DNA from: an uncultured Collinsella sp.
Lineage (GTDB): Bacteria; Actinomycetota; Coriobacteriia; Coriobacteriales; Coriobacteriaceae
DNA: 64,000 nucleotides
Direction: 5' to 3'
Assembly (NCBI GenBank): GCA_900541715.1
Contig: UQLI01000001.1
Span: forward strand, 62,001-126,000
How positions within the stretch are numbered: the first letter of the stretch is position 1; the number at the start of each line of letters is the position of its first letter. This document shows, piece by piece, positions 1 to 8,427 of this stretch. Under the pieces are notes generated by a model. That model worked only from the letters and a program-made list of their open reading frames with translations. It did not search any database and was not told the origin of the DNA. The position numbers and the translations under genes are program-made.

Positions 1-410
1 GCGAGGACGTGGTCTCGGCCTTTGCCAAGCTGCGCAGCCAAATCGACTTTGGTATGTTCTTCCCGATCCAGAAGGCTGCTATCGCCTGTCTGAACGGTCC
101 GCGCGATGAGGTCGAGGCGCAGCGTCTGAAGTACCAGGAGCGCCGCGATGCCCTGTGCGACGGTCTTGAGGGCCTGGGCTGGGAGCGTCCCAACGCGCAT
201 GGCTCCATGTTCGTGTGGGCCAAGCTTCCCGGTGGTCGCACCGATTCCATGGCGTTTTGCGAGGAGCTTATGGAGAAGGCCGGCGTTGTGGTGACGCCGG
301 GCGCGAGCTTTGGTCCTTCGGGCGAGGGGCACGTGCGCATGGCGCTGGTCTTGCCGCCCGACCAGATCGCTTTGGCTGTCGAGGCCATTCGCGAGGCGGG
401 CCTGTATTAG
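1..410 (+). CDS. PLP-dependent class I/II aminotransferase, C-terminal part
   Basis: The reading frame is open at the left edge (in frame from base 3), so only the last ~136 residues are present and the PLP-binding lysine is outside the window. The fragment has the small C-terminal domain typical of fold-type I aminotransferases: a long helix ending RRDALCDGLEGLGW, a GSMFVWAKLP strand and an HVRMAL segment whose Arg usually holds the substrate carboxylate. It resembles the group containing LL-diaminopimelate, N-acetyl-diaminopimelate (PatA) and aspartate aminotransferases. The nearby dap operon makes a role in lysine synthesis possible, but the substrate cannot be read from this fragment. Confidence 0.8.
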   Translation, partial: EDVVSAFAKLRSQIDFGMFFPIQKAAIACLNGPRDEVEAQRLKYQERRDALCDGLEGLGWERPNAHGSMFVWAKLPGGRTDSMAFCEELMEKAGVVVTPGASFGPSGEGHVRMALVLPPDQIALAVEAIREAGLY

Positions 411-555
411 AAAGTTGTTTCGGCTCGTCAATAGCTCGAAACCGATTTCGTGCAGTTATTTTACGAATTCTGCAAATAATTTCGGTAAGCGGTCGATATT
501 TGGCTGCGAATAGGAGCATAATCAAAGTCCCGATTGGATGTATTGGGATTACGGC

Positions 556-584
556 AAGCCGCTCGGGTCGTTCCCGGGCGGCTT
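556..584 (+). promoter_or_regulatory. Stem-loop in the ldh leader
   Basis: A 12-bp stem (AAGCCGC-T-CGGG pairing with CCCG-G-GCGGCTT) with a five-base loop is followed by GTTTGT, 28 bases before the ldh start. It could terminate the upstream aminotransferase transcript or attenuate ldh. The short, interrupted T tract makes it a weak terminator. Confidence 0.45.
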
Positions 585-611
585 GTTTGTGGAGAGAGAT
601 GGGAGTTTCTA

Positions 612-1562
612 ATGGTTAACGAGAAGAAGGTCGCTATTGTCGGCTGCGGTTTCGTCGGTTCGTCTTCGGCGTTCGCGTTGATGCAGAGCGGTCTGTTCTC
701 CGAGATGGTTCTCATCGACGTGGACAAGAACCGCGCCGAGGGTGAGGCCCTGGATATCGCGCACGGCATGACGTTTGCCGAGCCGATGAAGATCTACGCC
801 GGCGATTATTCCGATGTCGCCGACGCCGCCATGATCGTCGTCACCGCTGGCGCTGCCCAGAAGCCCGGTGAGACCCGCCTGGACCTGGTCAATAAGAACG
901 TCAACATCTTTAAGTCCATTATCCCCGAGATTAAGAAGTCTGGCTTCGACGGCATTCTGCTCATCGTCTCCAACCCGGTCGACGTTCTGACCTACGCCGC
1001 CATTAAGATGTCCGGCTTGCCCGAGGGCCATGTCATCGGCTCCGGCACCGTGCTCGATACCGGCCGTCTGCAGCAGATGCTCGGCGCCCACGTCGAGGTT
1101 GACCCGCGCGACGTTCAGGCCTATGTCATGGGTGAGCACGGCGACTCCGAGTTTGTCGCTTGGTCCAGCGCTCAGGTTGCCGGCGTTCCGCTGAACACCT
1201 TCTGCGAGCTTCACGGCCACCTGGAGCACGAAGCCGCCGAGAAGCGTATCGCCGAGGACGTCAAGAACTCCGCCTACACCATCATCGAGAAGAAGCACGC
1301 CACCTACTACGGCGTCGCCATGGCCGTCAAGCGCATCTGCACTGCCGTCATGCGCGATGAGCAGACCGTTCTGCCCGTTTCCTCGCTCATGGTGGGCGAG
1401 TATGGCCTGTCCGATCTTGCCATCTCCATGCCGACCGTCGTTGGCCGCGACGGCGTCGTCTGCCGCGTTCCCGTGCCGCTGAACGACGACGAGCAGCATG
1501 AGCTCACCGCCTCCGCAAAGGCCCTCAAGGACATCATCGACAGCGTTGACTTCTCCTGCTAA
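612..1562 (+). CDS. ldh: L-lactate dehydrogenase
   Basis: 316 residues, the usual length for NAD-dependent L-lactate dehydrogenase, which interconverts pyruvate and L-lactate in the cytoplasm. A Rossmann GxGxxG motif (GCGFVG, residues 11-16) is followed by the mobile substrate loop QKPGETR: Gln83 at the specificity position favours pyruvate (malate dehydrogenases carry Arg there), with catalytic-loop Arg89. LDTGRL (Asp149, Arg152) and GEHGDSE (catalytic His176) complete the active site. The start at 612 is preferred over an upstream in-frame start because GGAGAGAGATGGGAG directly precedes it. The gene stands alone: a leader hairpin lies before it and a strong terminator after it. It is a fermentation gene that regenerates NAD+. 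Confidence 0.95.
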   Translation: MVNEKKVAIVGCGFVGSSSAFALMQSGLFSEMVLIDVDKNRAEGEALDIAHGMTFAEPMKIYAGDYSDVADAAMIVVTAGAAQKPGETRLDLVNKNVNIFKSIIPEIKKSGFDGILLIVSNPVDVLTYAAIKMSGLPEGHVIGSGTVLDTGRLQQMLGAHVEVDPRDVQAYVMGEHGDSEFVAWSSAQVAGVPLNTFCELHGHLEHEAAEKRIAEDVKNSAYTIIEKKHATYYGVAMAVKRICTAVMRDEQTVLPVSSLMVGEYGLSDLAISMPTVVGRDGVVCRVPVPLNDDEQHELTASAKALKDIIDSVDFSC

Positions 1563-1593
1563 ATTCGGCTCGTTTGAGCAACAGGCTACAATG

Positions 1594-1629
1594 AAGGCGC
1601 CCGGATCCATGTGACCCGGGCGCCTTTTT
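1594..1629 (+). terminator. Rho-independent terminator after ldh
   Basis: AAGGCGCCCGG pairs with CCGGGCGCCTT around an 11-base loop, followed by a run of T. Confidence 0.9.
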
Positions 1630-1704
1630 GGTGCATTGGGGACAGGTTTGTTTGCATCAAATGAGGTGCAATCGGTGCAAAACCAGCCTGTCCCCCTTGC
1701 ACCA
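1629..1704. repeat. REP-like palindrome, GGGGACAGG family
   Basis: An imperfect inverted repeat: TGGTGCATTGGGGACAGG on the left faces CCTGTCCCCCTTGCACCA on the right. Related sequences occur at 2885-2919, 17585-17615 and 52370-52400 (TGCAATGGGGTCAGGTT, then GTTTGCACCAAAT), all intergenic. I see no transposase in the window. REP elements linked to RAYT transposases look like this, but that link is inference. Confidence 0.6.
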
Positions 1705-1721
1705 TTGTTGATGGGAGGGCC

Positions 1722-2882
1722 ATGTCTGATTCGCCTAACTTTTTGACCTATGCCCAGACAGCCTTTGACTCGTTTGATGAGCGGTCGTTTTGCGCGGTGG
1801 ACAGTCTGGTCTTTGCCTGGTTGTCGTATTTGCGCCTGCCTCAGGACATGCCAGAGCTTGAGGGCTGGCAGGGCCTAGACGTTCGCGAGCTGCTGCGTGC
1901 CGAGTGCTACCGGGGCATGATTGACGACTTGTGGGATCCAGAGGGGAGCAGGGCCTTGTTGGAGGCCGTGGCAGCAAGCCCTCGCTACCGTGGCGTGCAC
2001 GTTTGCGGCTATCGTGCCGTGAGCGATGTGGTGGCGACAGAGCAGTTTGCAGCCATGGCGTTCCGGTTTCCGGCGGGGTTTAGCTATCTTTCCTTCCGGG
2101 GGACCGACAGCACGATTGTGGGCTGGAAAGAGGACTTTAACATGGCGTTCCGGTATCCTGTGCCGGCCCAGGAATCCGCGGCGCGTTATGTGGACGAGGC
2201 AGCGGATGCAGTCGACGGGCCGCTTTTGTGTGGAGGTCATTCCAAGGGCGGAAACCTTGCGGTGTACGGTGCGGCGATGTGCTCCGATGTCGCCCGTGCG
2301 CGAATCGAACGGGCGTATTCCCACGATGGTCCGGGTTTCGTCGAGGAGTTTCTGAACGGCAACGCCTTTGCCGATCTTTCCGGTCGAATCGACAAGACGC
2401 TACCTCGGTCGTCGATCTTTGGCATGATGTTCGAGACGCAGGAGGACTATGCCATCGTTGAGAGCACCGAGTTCAGCCTGCTGCAGCACAATCCCTTTAG
2501 CTGGGTGGTTGATGGTCGCGACTTCGTGTACTGTGAGCGCCTGTCCGCCGGTGCTCGATACGTTGATGGCTCCATTCGCGAGATGCTGCTTGCAGTTTCG
2601 CCTAGCGAGCGCGAGCGTTTTGTAGATGCGTTGTTCTCCGTGTTTGAGGCTACGGGTGCTGAGCGGTTTGCGGATATCGCTGGGAATCTGCGCGAGAGCC
2701 TGCCCGTGATGCTCCAGGCTGCGCAAGGGTTTGACAAGGATACGCGACGCTTTGTCTCGCAGACCATCGTGGCAATTCTTAAGTGTGCGCTGCTGCCCAA
2801 ACGTCCCGAGTTCAGCGTGCCTTCTAGTGGTAAGAGCCTGGCAGAACAGCTCGAGGTGTGGCAGTCCGAGCTCCTGCGCTAG
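1722..2882 (+). CDS. Mbeg1-like (DUF2974) alpha/beta hydrolase-fold protein
   Basis: 386 residues with a lipase-type nucleophile elbow GGHSKGG (Ser174 as probable nucleophile) preceded by a strand and followed by a helix (NLAVYGAAM), the layout of the Mbeg1-like/DUF2974 family of alpha/beta hydrolases. FSYLSFRGTDSTIVGWKEDFNM upstream resembles the oxyanion-side strand of lipase class 3 enzymes. There is no signal peptide, so it is probably cytoplasmic. The ATG at 1722 has a good ribosome site (GGGAGGG). The gene is bracketed by two GGGGACAGG-family repeats, so it may be a transposable or recently gained unit, although its base composition does not stand out. The substrate is unknown. Confidence 0.75.
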   Translation: MSDSPNFLTYAQTAFDSFDERSFCAVDSLVFAWLSYLRLPQDMPELEGWQGLDVRELLRAECYRGMIDDLWDPEGSRALLEAVAASPRYRGVHVCGYRAVSDVVATEQFAAMAFRFPAGFSYLSFRGTDSTIVGWKEDFNMAFRYPVPAQESAARYVDEAADAVDGPLLCGGHSKGGNLAVYGAAMCSDVARARIERAYSHDGPGFVEEFLNGNAFADLSGRIDKTLPRSSIFGMMFETQEDYAIVESTEFSLLQHNPFSWVVDGRDFVYCERLSAGARYVDGSIREMLLAVSPSERERFVDALFSVFEATGAERFADIAGNLRESLPVMLQAAQGFDKDTRRFVSQTIVAILKCALLPKRPEFSVPSSGKSLAEQLEVWQSELLR

Positions 2883-2884
2883 CC

Positions 2885-2919
2885 ATTGGTGCAAAGCAAC
2901 CTGTCCCCGACGCACCAAT
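2885..2919. repeat. GGGGACAGG-family repeat, half element
   Basis: TTGGTGCAAAGCAACCTGTC followed by CCC and GACGCACCAAT matches the right half of the element at 1629-1704, and its ends pair as GGTGC/GCACC. With that element it flanks the DUF2974 gene. Confidence 0.5.
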
Positions 2920-2993
2920 CTTCGATGCGCTTGGGGCGGGCTCGACCGCTATACTGGTTCGTGCTCAATTCAATCTAGAACGGAATGCCGTAT

Positions 2994-3998
2994 ATGAAAA
3001 TCAATCACGCGATTCTGCATATCCTGGACTTTGACTCTGCCGTCAACGTCATGAGCCAACGCGAGCTCGATATCGAGAGCCGCACCGTGCGTAATTTCGT
3101 AACCACGCACCTGCGGCGCGCTCGTACCTCGGCCGACAATAAACGCGCCACGTTTGCCGAGAACTCTGCGTTTGGCGGCGAGCTCAAGGGCTATTTCTTT
3201 GGCGAGCGCGAGTTTGTGGACCTGTCGCAGCAGATTGCGGAGTTCATCTCTTCCGAACTCACCAAGGCCGAGAAAGCCGAGTCCACTGACGTGCTTGTGG
3301 CCGATTTTGACGACGATGAGGATGCCCGCTGGTTTGCCGTGATGCTGCTGGGCTCTAAGCAGGCATTCATGCACGAGGTGGGCCGCGAAGAAGGCGAGGT
3401 GCGCAACGATATTGCGCGCCACTACGCCATTCTGCCCAACCCCTCGCAAAAGGTGCCGAGCTATGCAATCGTGCGTGCAAGCACCATGGAGATCGGCTAT
3501 GTGGATAAGAAGCGCAAGATTGCCGGCGAGGATCGCATGCTCATTCCCGACGGCCTGCTGCAATGCGACACGGGCGTTTCGGGTAAGGAGGTCATCGACA
3601 CGGTGACGCGCGTGGTCGAGGAGGTCGCCGAAGAGCACGGCGCCAACACGGCCGTGGCGCTCGCTAAGGTTAAGGCTGCCGTTGCCGAGAAGGTCGAGGA
3701 TGACGAGGAGCTGCCGCCTTGGGATATCGTCGATGAGGTCTTTGAGGACGAACCGGTCATCAAGGAAAGCGTGCGCGCGGCACTGACCGAGGAGAGGGTT
3801 CCTGAGCGCGTGCCCGTGGAGCGCAAGCAGGTCGAGCGCGCGGCCGTGCGCAATCACAAGATTCGTACCGACACGGGCATCGAGATCAGCTTCCCGGCCG
3901 AGATGGGTTCGAACTCCGAGTACATCGAGTTTGTCAACGAGCCCAACGGCCTCATCTCCATCGAGCTCAAAAACATCGGGTCAATTGAGAATCGATAA
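2994..3998 (+). CDS. Nucleoid-associated protein, NdpA/YejK family
   Basis: 334 residues from the second of two close in-frame ATGs (2985 and 2994). MKINHAILHILD matches the usual start of Gram-positive members, and neither ATG has a strong ribosome site. The protein has the family N-terminal helix-strand pattern, a central SYAIVRASTMEIGYVD segment and an acidic middle (EDDEELPPWDIVDE). Family members bind the nucleoid in E. coli; their role is poorly defined. A charged, Val/Glu/Arg-rich linker at about residues 255-280 precedes a compact C-terminal beta region. A clear terminator follows. Confidence 0.8.
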   Translation: MKINHAILHILDFDSAVNVMSQRELDIESRTVRNFVTTHLRRARTSADNKRATFAENSAFGGELKGYFFGEREFVDLSQQIAEFISSELTKAEKAESTDVLVADFDDDEDARWFAVMLLGSKQAFMHEVGREEGEVRNDIARHYAILPNPSQKVPSYAIVRASTMEIGYVDKKRKIAGEDRMLIPDGLLQCDTGVSGKEVIDTVTRVVEEVAEEHGANTAVALAKVKAAVAEKVEDDEELPPWDIVDEVFEDEPVIKESVRAALTEERVPERVPVERKQVERAAVRNHKIRTDTGIEISFPAEMGSNSEYIEFVNEPNGLISIELKNIGSIENR

Positions 3999-4025
3999 AC
4001 TGCGCTTGGACGCCGCAAAAAAACA

Positions 4026-4062
4026 AAGGCCGAAGCCCCGGATGAGGGCTTCGGCCTTTTTG
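4026..4062 (+). terminator. Terminator after the NdpA-like gene
   Basis: AAGGCCGAAGCCC pairs with GGGCTTCGGCCTT, followed by TTTTTG. Confidence 0.9.
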
Positions 4063-4080
4063 CTTGGAGCTGAATTACCC

Positions 4081-4243
4081 CGCAGGTTGAGCATAAGTCA
4101 ACGAAAACGACCCAGAGCGAGCAAGGTGACGTGAAAGAGGAGGGCATTGACCTTTTGGTCATGCCCGACGATTGAATGTCAGATTGCCGCTCTGGGTCGT
4201 TTGGAGTGTCGAGCCGTTACGCGGTTTGGTAAAACCGCGTAAC
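4081..4243 (-). repeat. Large stem-loop repeat, family 1, copy A (3' of dapH)
   Basis: Read on the minus strand it begins right after the dapH stop with hairpin GTTACGCGGTTT-TACC-AAACCGCGTAAC. Then comes an outer stem (AACGACCCAGAGCG with CGCTCTGGGTCGTT), a conserved middle stem (TGACAT with ACGTCA, one G-U pair) and a terminal hairpin (GGGCATGACC/GGTCAATGCCC). Copies B, C and D are at 25882, 52180 and 20290. Stem sequences differ between copies but remain paired. Confidence 0.8.
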
Positions 4244-4244
4244 C

Positions 4245-4964
4245 CTAGAGCTGGCGCAGGCCCTCTTCCAGGCCGGTCTTGCTGTCGGTCTTTTCGTCGC
4301 GCATCTTGATGACGCGGGCGGGGACACCGGCCACGACGGCACCGGCGGGGACGTCCTCGACGCACACGGCGCCGGCGGCGACGACAGCGCCCTTGCCTAC
4401 GTGCACGCCCTCCAGGACCACGGCGTTGGCGCCGATCATGACATCGTCCTCGATGATGACGGGCGTGGCGCTGGCGGGCTCCACAACGCCTGCCAGCACG
4501 GTGCCGGCGCCGATGTGGCAGTTCTTGCCCACGGTGGCGCGGCCGCCCAGCACGGCGCCCATGTCGATCATGGAGCCTTCGCCAATGACGGAGCCGATGT
4601 TGATAATGGCACCCATCATGATGACGGCGCGGTCGCCGATCTCGACGCGGTCGCGGATGATCGCGCCCGGCTCGATGCGGGCGTTGATGCCCTTAAGGTC
4701 GAGCATGGGGACGGCGGAGTTGCGGCAGTCGTTCTCCACATCGTAGTAGTCGATGGAGTCGGCATTGGCATCCAGGATGGCCTTGAGCTCATCCCAGTCA
4801 CCAAAGACGGTCTTGCCACGACGACCGCCGTAGACGTGTGCATTGCCCCACTGGACCTTCATGCCCGGCTTCTCGCGCACGTACAGCTTAACGGGCGTCT
4901 TTTTGGGCGCGGTGGCGATGTGGTTGATAATCTCTTGTGCATCCATCTCGGCTGCGTTACTCAT
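4245..4964 (-). CDS. dapH: Tetrahydrodipicolinate N-acetyltransferase
   Basis: 239 residues, typical of DapH, which transfers acetyl from acetyl-CoA to 2,3,4,5-tetrahydrodipicolinate in the acetylase branch of lysine/DAP synthesis. An N-terminal alpha/beta domain (to about residue 90) is followed by left-handed beta-helix hexapeptide repeats ([25 protein letters not shown] and [10 protein letters not shown] are the clearest) and the [11 protein letters not shown] end common to this fold. The Gram-positive N-acetyl type fits better than the longer succinyl DapD. It is the last gene of the operon, 39 bases after dapB, with a ribosome site (AAAGGAGAAAC) before the start. A large structured repeat begins immediately after the stop. 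Confidence 0.9.
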   Translation of the reverse strand: MSNAAEMDAQEIINHIATAPKKTPVKLYVREKPGMKVQWGNAHVYGGRRGKTVFGDWDELKAILDANADSIDYYDVENDCRNSAVPMLDLKGINARIEPGAIIRDRVEIGDRAVIMMGAIINIGSVIGEGSMIDMGAVLGGRATVGKNCHIGAGTVLAGVVEPASATPVIIEDDVMIGANAVVLEGVHVGKGAVVAAGAVCVEDVPAGAVVAGVPARVIKMRDEKTDSKTGLEEGLRQL

Positions 4965-5003
4965 ATATTGTTTCTCCTTTGCGTGGATACGGTTGATACC
5001 TGG

Positions 5004-5744
5004 TTAGGCAAACATGACCTGGTCGAACGTATAGAAGCCGGGTTCGCGGGTGACGAGCTTCTGCGCGGCTGCCAGGGCGCCGTTGACGAAGATCTGGCGG
5101 CTCGTGGCGCGGTGCGTGAGCGTGACCTCCTCGTCCTGGCCAAAGAAACTTACTTTGTGCACGCCGGCGACGGTGCCGCCGCGCAGCGAGTGCATACCGA
5201 TCTCCTTGGGGTCACGCGCACCGCACATGCCCTCGCGGCCATAGACGGGGTAGTAGCCTGCCTCGGGCTCAGCTTCGACGATGGCGTCGAGCAACAACTT
5301 AGCAGTGCCGCTCGGGGCGTCGACCTTTTGGTTATGGTGCGTCTCGACGATTTCGCAGTCAAAGCCGGGCAGCTCGCGTGTACCCTGTGCCACCAGATGG
5401 CGCAGGACTGCGATACCGATGGAGTAATTGCCGGAGTGCATGACGCGGGCGTTCCGACCCAGCTCGCGCAGGCGATCCATCTGCTCGGGCGTATAGCCCG
5501 TGGTGCCCGAGACCAACGCCGCGCCCGTGCGCCCGACATAGGCGACGACGGCATCGAAGGTCACGACGTTCGAGAAGTCGATGATGACGTCGGCTGCCGG
5601 GGCGTTCTCGAGCTCGGACAAGTCGAAGCCGATCTGGGCGACGATGTCGAAAACGGGCTGACCGGCGGCGTCGACAATGCCCTCGGCGGTAGTGCGGATG
5701 AGCGAGCCCATGCGGCCCGTTCCCATAATGACGGTCTTAATCAA
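5004..5744 (-). CDS. dapB: 4-hydroxy-tetrahydrodipicolinate reductase
   Basis: 246 residues. DapB reduces the DapA product with NAD(P)H. N-terminal MIKTVIMGTGRMGSLI contains the nucleotide-binding GxGxMG. VSGTTGYTP is the conserved loop, and ETHHNQKVDAPSGTAK holds the catalytic His pair, Lys and the GT substrate contact. It is somewhat short for the family (often about 250-270). Its ATG overlaps the end of the dapA coding region by 8 bases, which suggests translational coupling. It lies between dapA and dapH in the riboswitch-controlled operon. Confidence 0.93.
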   Translation of the reverse strand: MIKTVIMGTGRMGSLIRTTAEGIVDAAGQPVFDIVAQIGFDLSELENAPAADVIIDFSNVVTFDAVVAYVGRTGAALVSGTTGYTPEQMDRLRELGRNARVMHSGNYSIGIAVLRHLVAQGTRELPGFDCEIVETHHNQKVDAPSGTAKLLLDAIVEAEPEAGYYPVYGREGMCGARDPKEIGMHSLRGGTVAGVHKVSFFGQDEEVTLTHRATSRQIFVNGALAAAQKLVTREPGFYTFDQVMFA

Positions 5745-8049
5745 GCAGACCAGCTCCCTTCAGAGCATCGGTAAGTGCGGATCGCGTGTCGTCTGCCATA
5801 GGGCACAGCGGCATACGGTAGTTTGCCTCGATCATGCCCATCTGGGCGAGCGCTTCCTTAACGGGGATGGGGTTGACCTCGCTAAAGAGGGCATTGATGA
5901 GCGGCTGACCGGCAATCTGGATATCGCGGGCGCGCTCCACGTCGCCGTCCAGATAGGCGCGGCACATGTCGTGCACGAGCTGCGGCTGAACATCGGCCCA
6001 CACGCTGATGGTGCCCGAGGCGCCCAGGCTCATGAGCGGCACGGTAAGCGCGTCCTCGCCCGAGTACATGCGGAAGTCATCGGATAGCAGGTGGGCGATC
6101 TTGGCCGCGTAGGCGACGTTGCCCGAGGCCTCCTTGATGCCCATGATGTTGGGGTGCGCGGCCAAGCGCTCTACGTTGCGCTCGCTGATGCCGCAGCCAC
6201 AGCGGCCAGGGATGTTGTACAGAATGCAGGGGATGTCCACGGCGTCGGCGACGGTCTTAAAGTGCTGATAGATACCCTCTTCGTTAGACTTGTTGTAGTA
6301 GGGGGTAATGAGCAGCAGACCATCGGCGCCCAAGCCCTGGTAGGTGAGCGACTTGGTGAGCATGGTCTGCGTGGAGTTGGAGCCCGAGCCGGCGATGACG
6401 GGGACGCGTCCTGCAACATGCTTGACCACGGCGGCGACGACGGAGTTGTCCTCGTCATCGGTCATCGTGGCACTCTCGCCGGTGGTGCCCAGGGTGAGGA
6501 TGGCGTCGGTGCCGTTTTGCAGGTGGAAATCGATAAGGCGCCCAAGCGCGTCAAAGTCGACGCTGCCGTCTTTTTTAAACGGCGTAACCAGGGCGACGAT
6601 TGAGCCCTCGAGATTGCGGATGTCCATGTTCTTCTCCTTCGCCTCCGCGATCTGGATGCGTTTGTTCCATTGAGCTGCGACTGCTAGGCGCTCGTCTTGG
6701 GCGCGACGGCGGGCACTTTCGGCGCGCGACTTGGCCAGCAGCTCTCGGCCGCACGGCAGCACGTCGAGCGTGGCAAAGTAATCGCCCGGGCGCTCGGCGC
6801 GGCGGATAAGGTCGGCCGAGCCGTCGGGGCGCAGCAGCACCTCGGCGGAGCGCAGGCGGCCGTTGTAGTTGTAGCCCATGGAGTAGCCATGCGCACCGGT
6901 ATCATGGATTACAAGCAGGTCACCCATGTCGATATGCGGAAGCTCGCGGTCGATGGCGAACTTGTCGTTGTTCTCGCACAGATTGCCCGTGATGTCGTAG
7001 GTGTCCGTGACGGGCGCTGTGGTCTTGTCGTCGCCACCCGGCTGGCCCATCACCGTAATGTGGTGGTAAGCGCCATACATGGCAGGACGAATCAGATCGA
7101 CGGCGCTTGCGTCCACGCCGATATAGTCCTTGTAGATCTGCTTCTCGTGGATAGCCTTGGTGACCAGGCATCCGTAGGGGCCCATCATAAAGCGGCCCAT
7201 CTCGGTGCAGATGGCCACATCGCCCATGCCGGCGGGAACCAGAATCTCGCCGTATGCCGCGTGTACTCCCTCGCCGATGGCATGAATGTCGTTAGTCTGT
7301 TGCTCGGGCAGGTAGGGGATACCCACACCGCCGGACAGATTGATAAAGGCGACATGTGCGCCGGTCTCGCGCTCCAGGCGCACGGCAAGTTTAAAGAGGA
7401 TGCGTGCGAGCTTGGGATAGTAGCCGTTAGTGACGGTGTTGCTGGCAAGGAGGGCATGGATGCCAAAATTCTCGGCGCCCTTGGCCTTGAGCATGCGGAA
7501 GGCCTCAAAGAGCTGCTCGGTGGTCATGCCATATTTGGAGTCGCCCGGGTTGTCCATGATGCCGTTGGAGAGTTGGAACAGGCCGCCTGGATTAAAGCGG
7601 CAGCTGACCGTTTTGGGGATGGGCCCCGCAACACGCTCAAAGAACTCGATGTGGCTGATGTCGTCAAAGTTGACGATGGCACCCAGCTTGTTGGCGAGCT
7701 CAAAGTCGGCAGCCGGCGTGTCGTTGGAAGAGAACATGATGTCGTGTCCCGTGATGCCCAGCGAGCGGGCGATCATGAGCTCGGTATAGCTCGAGCAATC
7801 GCATCCGCAGCCGTATTCGTTGAGAATGGAGATGAGCGCCGGGTTGGGGTTGGCCTTGACGGCAAAGTATTCCTTAAAGCCCGGGGGGTTCCATGCAAAG
7901 GCGTCGCGCACTTCTTGCATGTTGCGGCGGATGCCTGCCTCGTCGTATAGATGAAACGGCGTGGGGAACTGCTCGACGATATGCTCGAGTGTCTCCTTGT
8001 CCACAAACGGCTGCTTGGCCGCATATGCCTCGTTGGGGGTCAATGCCAT
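5737..8049 (-). CDS. lysA-dapA: Diaminopimelate decarboxylase and dihydrodipicolinate synthase in one open frame
   Basis: A single 770-codon frame. Residues 1 to about 430 are LysA (fold-type III PLP enzyme): FAVKANPNP carries the PLP lysine, then SGGVGIP, EMGRFMMGPYG and, near the C-terminus, HDTGAHGYSMGYNYNGR. Residues 475-770 are DapA: MDIRNLEGSIVALVTPF, GTTGES, YYNKSNEEG and LYNIPGRCG (catalytic Tyr) and IMGIKEASG with the Schiff-base Lys. Between them lies a roughly 45-residue charged linker with no stop codon. dapA keeps its own ribosome site and ATG inside the frame (6625-6641), so it could be made both as a fusion and separately. LysA makes lysine from meso-DAP; DapA condenses pyruvate and aspartate semialdehyde. 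The alternative is two genes whose separating stop was lost, truly or by sequence error. Confidence 0.9.
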   Translation of the reverse strand: MALTPNEAYAAKQPFVDKETLEHIVEQFPTPFHLYDEAGIRRNMQEVRDAFAWNPPGFKEYFAVKANPNPALISILNEYGCGCDCSSYTELMIARSLGITGHDIMFSSNDTPAADFELANKLGAIVNFDDISHIEFFERVAGPIPKTVSCRFNPGGLFQLSNGIMDNPGDSKYGMTTEQLFEAFRMLKAKGAENFGIHALLASNTVTNGYYPKLARILFKLAVRLERETGAHVAFINLSGGVGIPYLPEQQTNDIHAIGEGVHAAYGEILVPAGMGDVAICTEMGRFMMGPYGCLVTKAIHEKQIYKDYIGVDASAVDLIRPAMYGAYHHITVMGQPGGDDKTTAPVTDTYDITGNLCENNDKFAIDRELPHIDMGDLLVIHDTGAHGYSMGYNYNGRLRSAEVLLRPDGSADLIRRAERPGDYFATLDVLPCGRELLAKSRAESARRRAQDERLAVAAQWNKRIQIAEAKEKNMDIRNLEGSIVALVTPFKKDGSVDFDALGRLIDFHLQNGTDAILTLGTTGESATMTDDEDNSVVAAVVKHVAGRVPVIAGSGSNSTQTMLTKSLTYQGLGADGLLLITPYYNKSNEEGIYQHFKTVADAVDIPCILYNIPGRCGCGISERNVERLAAHPNIMGIKEASGNVAYAAKIAHLLSDDFRMYSGEDALTVPLMSLGASGTISVWADVQPQLVHDMCRAYLDGDVERARDIQIAGQPLINALFSEVNPIPVKEALAQMGMIEANYRMPLCPMADDTRSALTDALKGAGLLD
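6625..6641 (-). promoter_or_regulatory. dapA: Internal ribosome site and ATG of dapA within the lysA-dapA frame
   Basis: On the minus strand GAAGGAGAAGAAC stands directly before an ATG that begins the DapA homology, giving a 296-residue DapA of normal length (5737-6627). Its presence inside an uninterrupted frame suggests either dual translation or a recent fusion. Confidence 0.75.
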
Positions 8050-8120
8050 GTCCCGTAAACCTCGCTATCCAGACGGCGCCATCTGCGCATCGAATCCGCA
8101 TAGCGTGGACCCAATGTCCG

Positions 8121-8277
8121 GATAGCGCTCCCGCATTGCTGCAGACAGTCCTGTGGGTGTTTCCCACAGGCCCACCAGGTTGTTCGTGCCCGAAAAACCC
8201 AGTTCGGCGGGTTTCGCCTCCCCACGGGGTCAAAGCCTGCTGGCTCGCCCGCGGTTCTTCGTGCCCGCGCCTCTATC
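8121..8277 (-). ncRNA. Lysine riboswitch (L box) upstream of lysA
   Basis: The minus strand reads GATAGAGGCGCGGGCACGAA at the 5' end and GGGAGCGCTATC at the 3' end, which close P1. Inside are the family signatures: GGGGAGGCGAAACCCGCCGA, followed by CTGGTGGGCC, a perfect hairpin CTGTGGG/CCCACAG, and GGACTGTC. This order matches lysine riboswitches such as that of B. subtilis lysC. Downstream, GGATAGCGAGG (about 8057-8067) can pair with the 3' strand of P1 and includes the probable lysA ribosome site, so control is probably by alternative pairing at translation start. I cannot settle the direction of switching, but lysine repression is expected from the family. Confidence 0.9.
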
Positions 8278-8427
8278 AAGTGGTAAAGACCCTATCACGT
8301 TGCACTTTACCAAACAAGAGTATTTGTATATTACGTTTAAAAAATGCAGCAATATGCTGGAAACATGTGTGCCACAATCCTGTATCACAATAAGTTGCAA
8401 CAGATGTGCCTTACGAAGGGATTCTCT

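Noticed and set aside
609..1610. 333-codon minus-strand frame opposite ldh
   Set aside because: Antisense shadow of a clear L-lactate dehydrogenase.
6697..7950. 417-codon plus-strand frame opposite lysA
   Set aside because: Antisense shadow of lysA, with no ribosome site and low-complexity composition.
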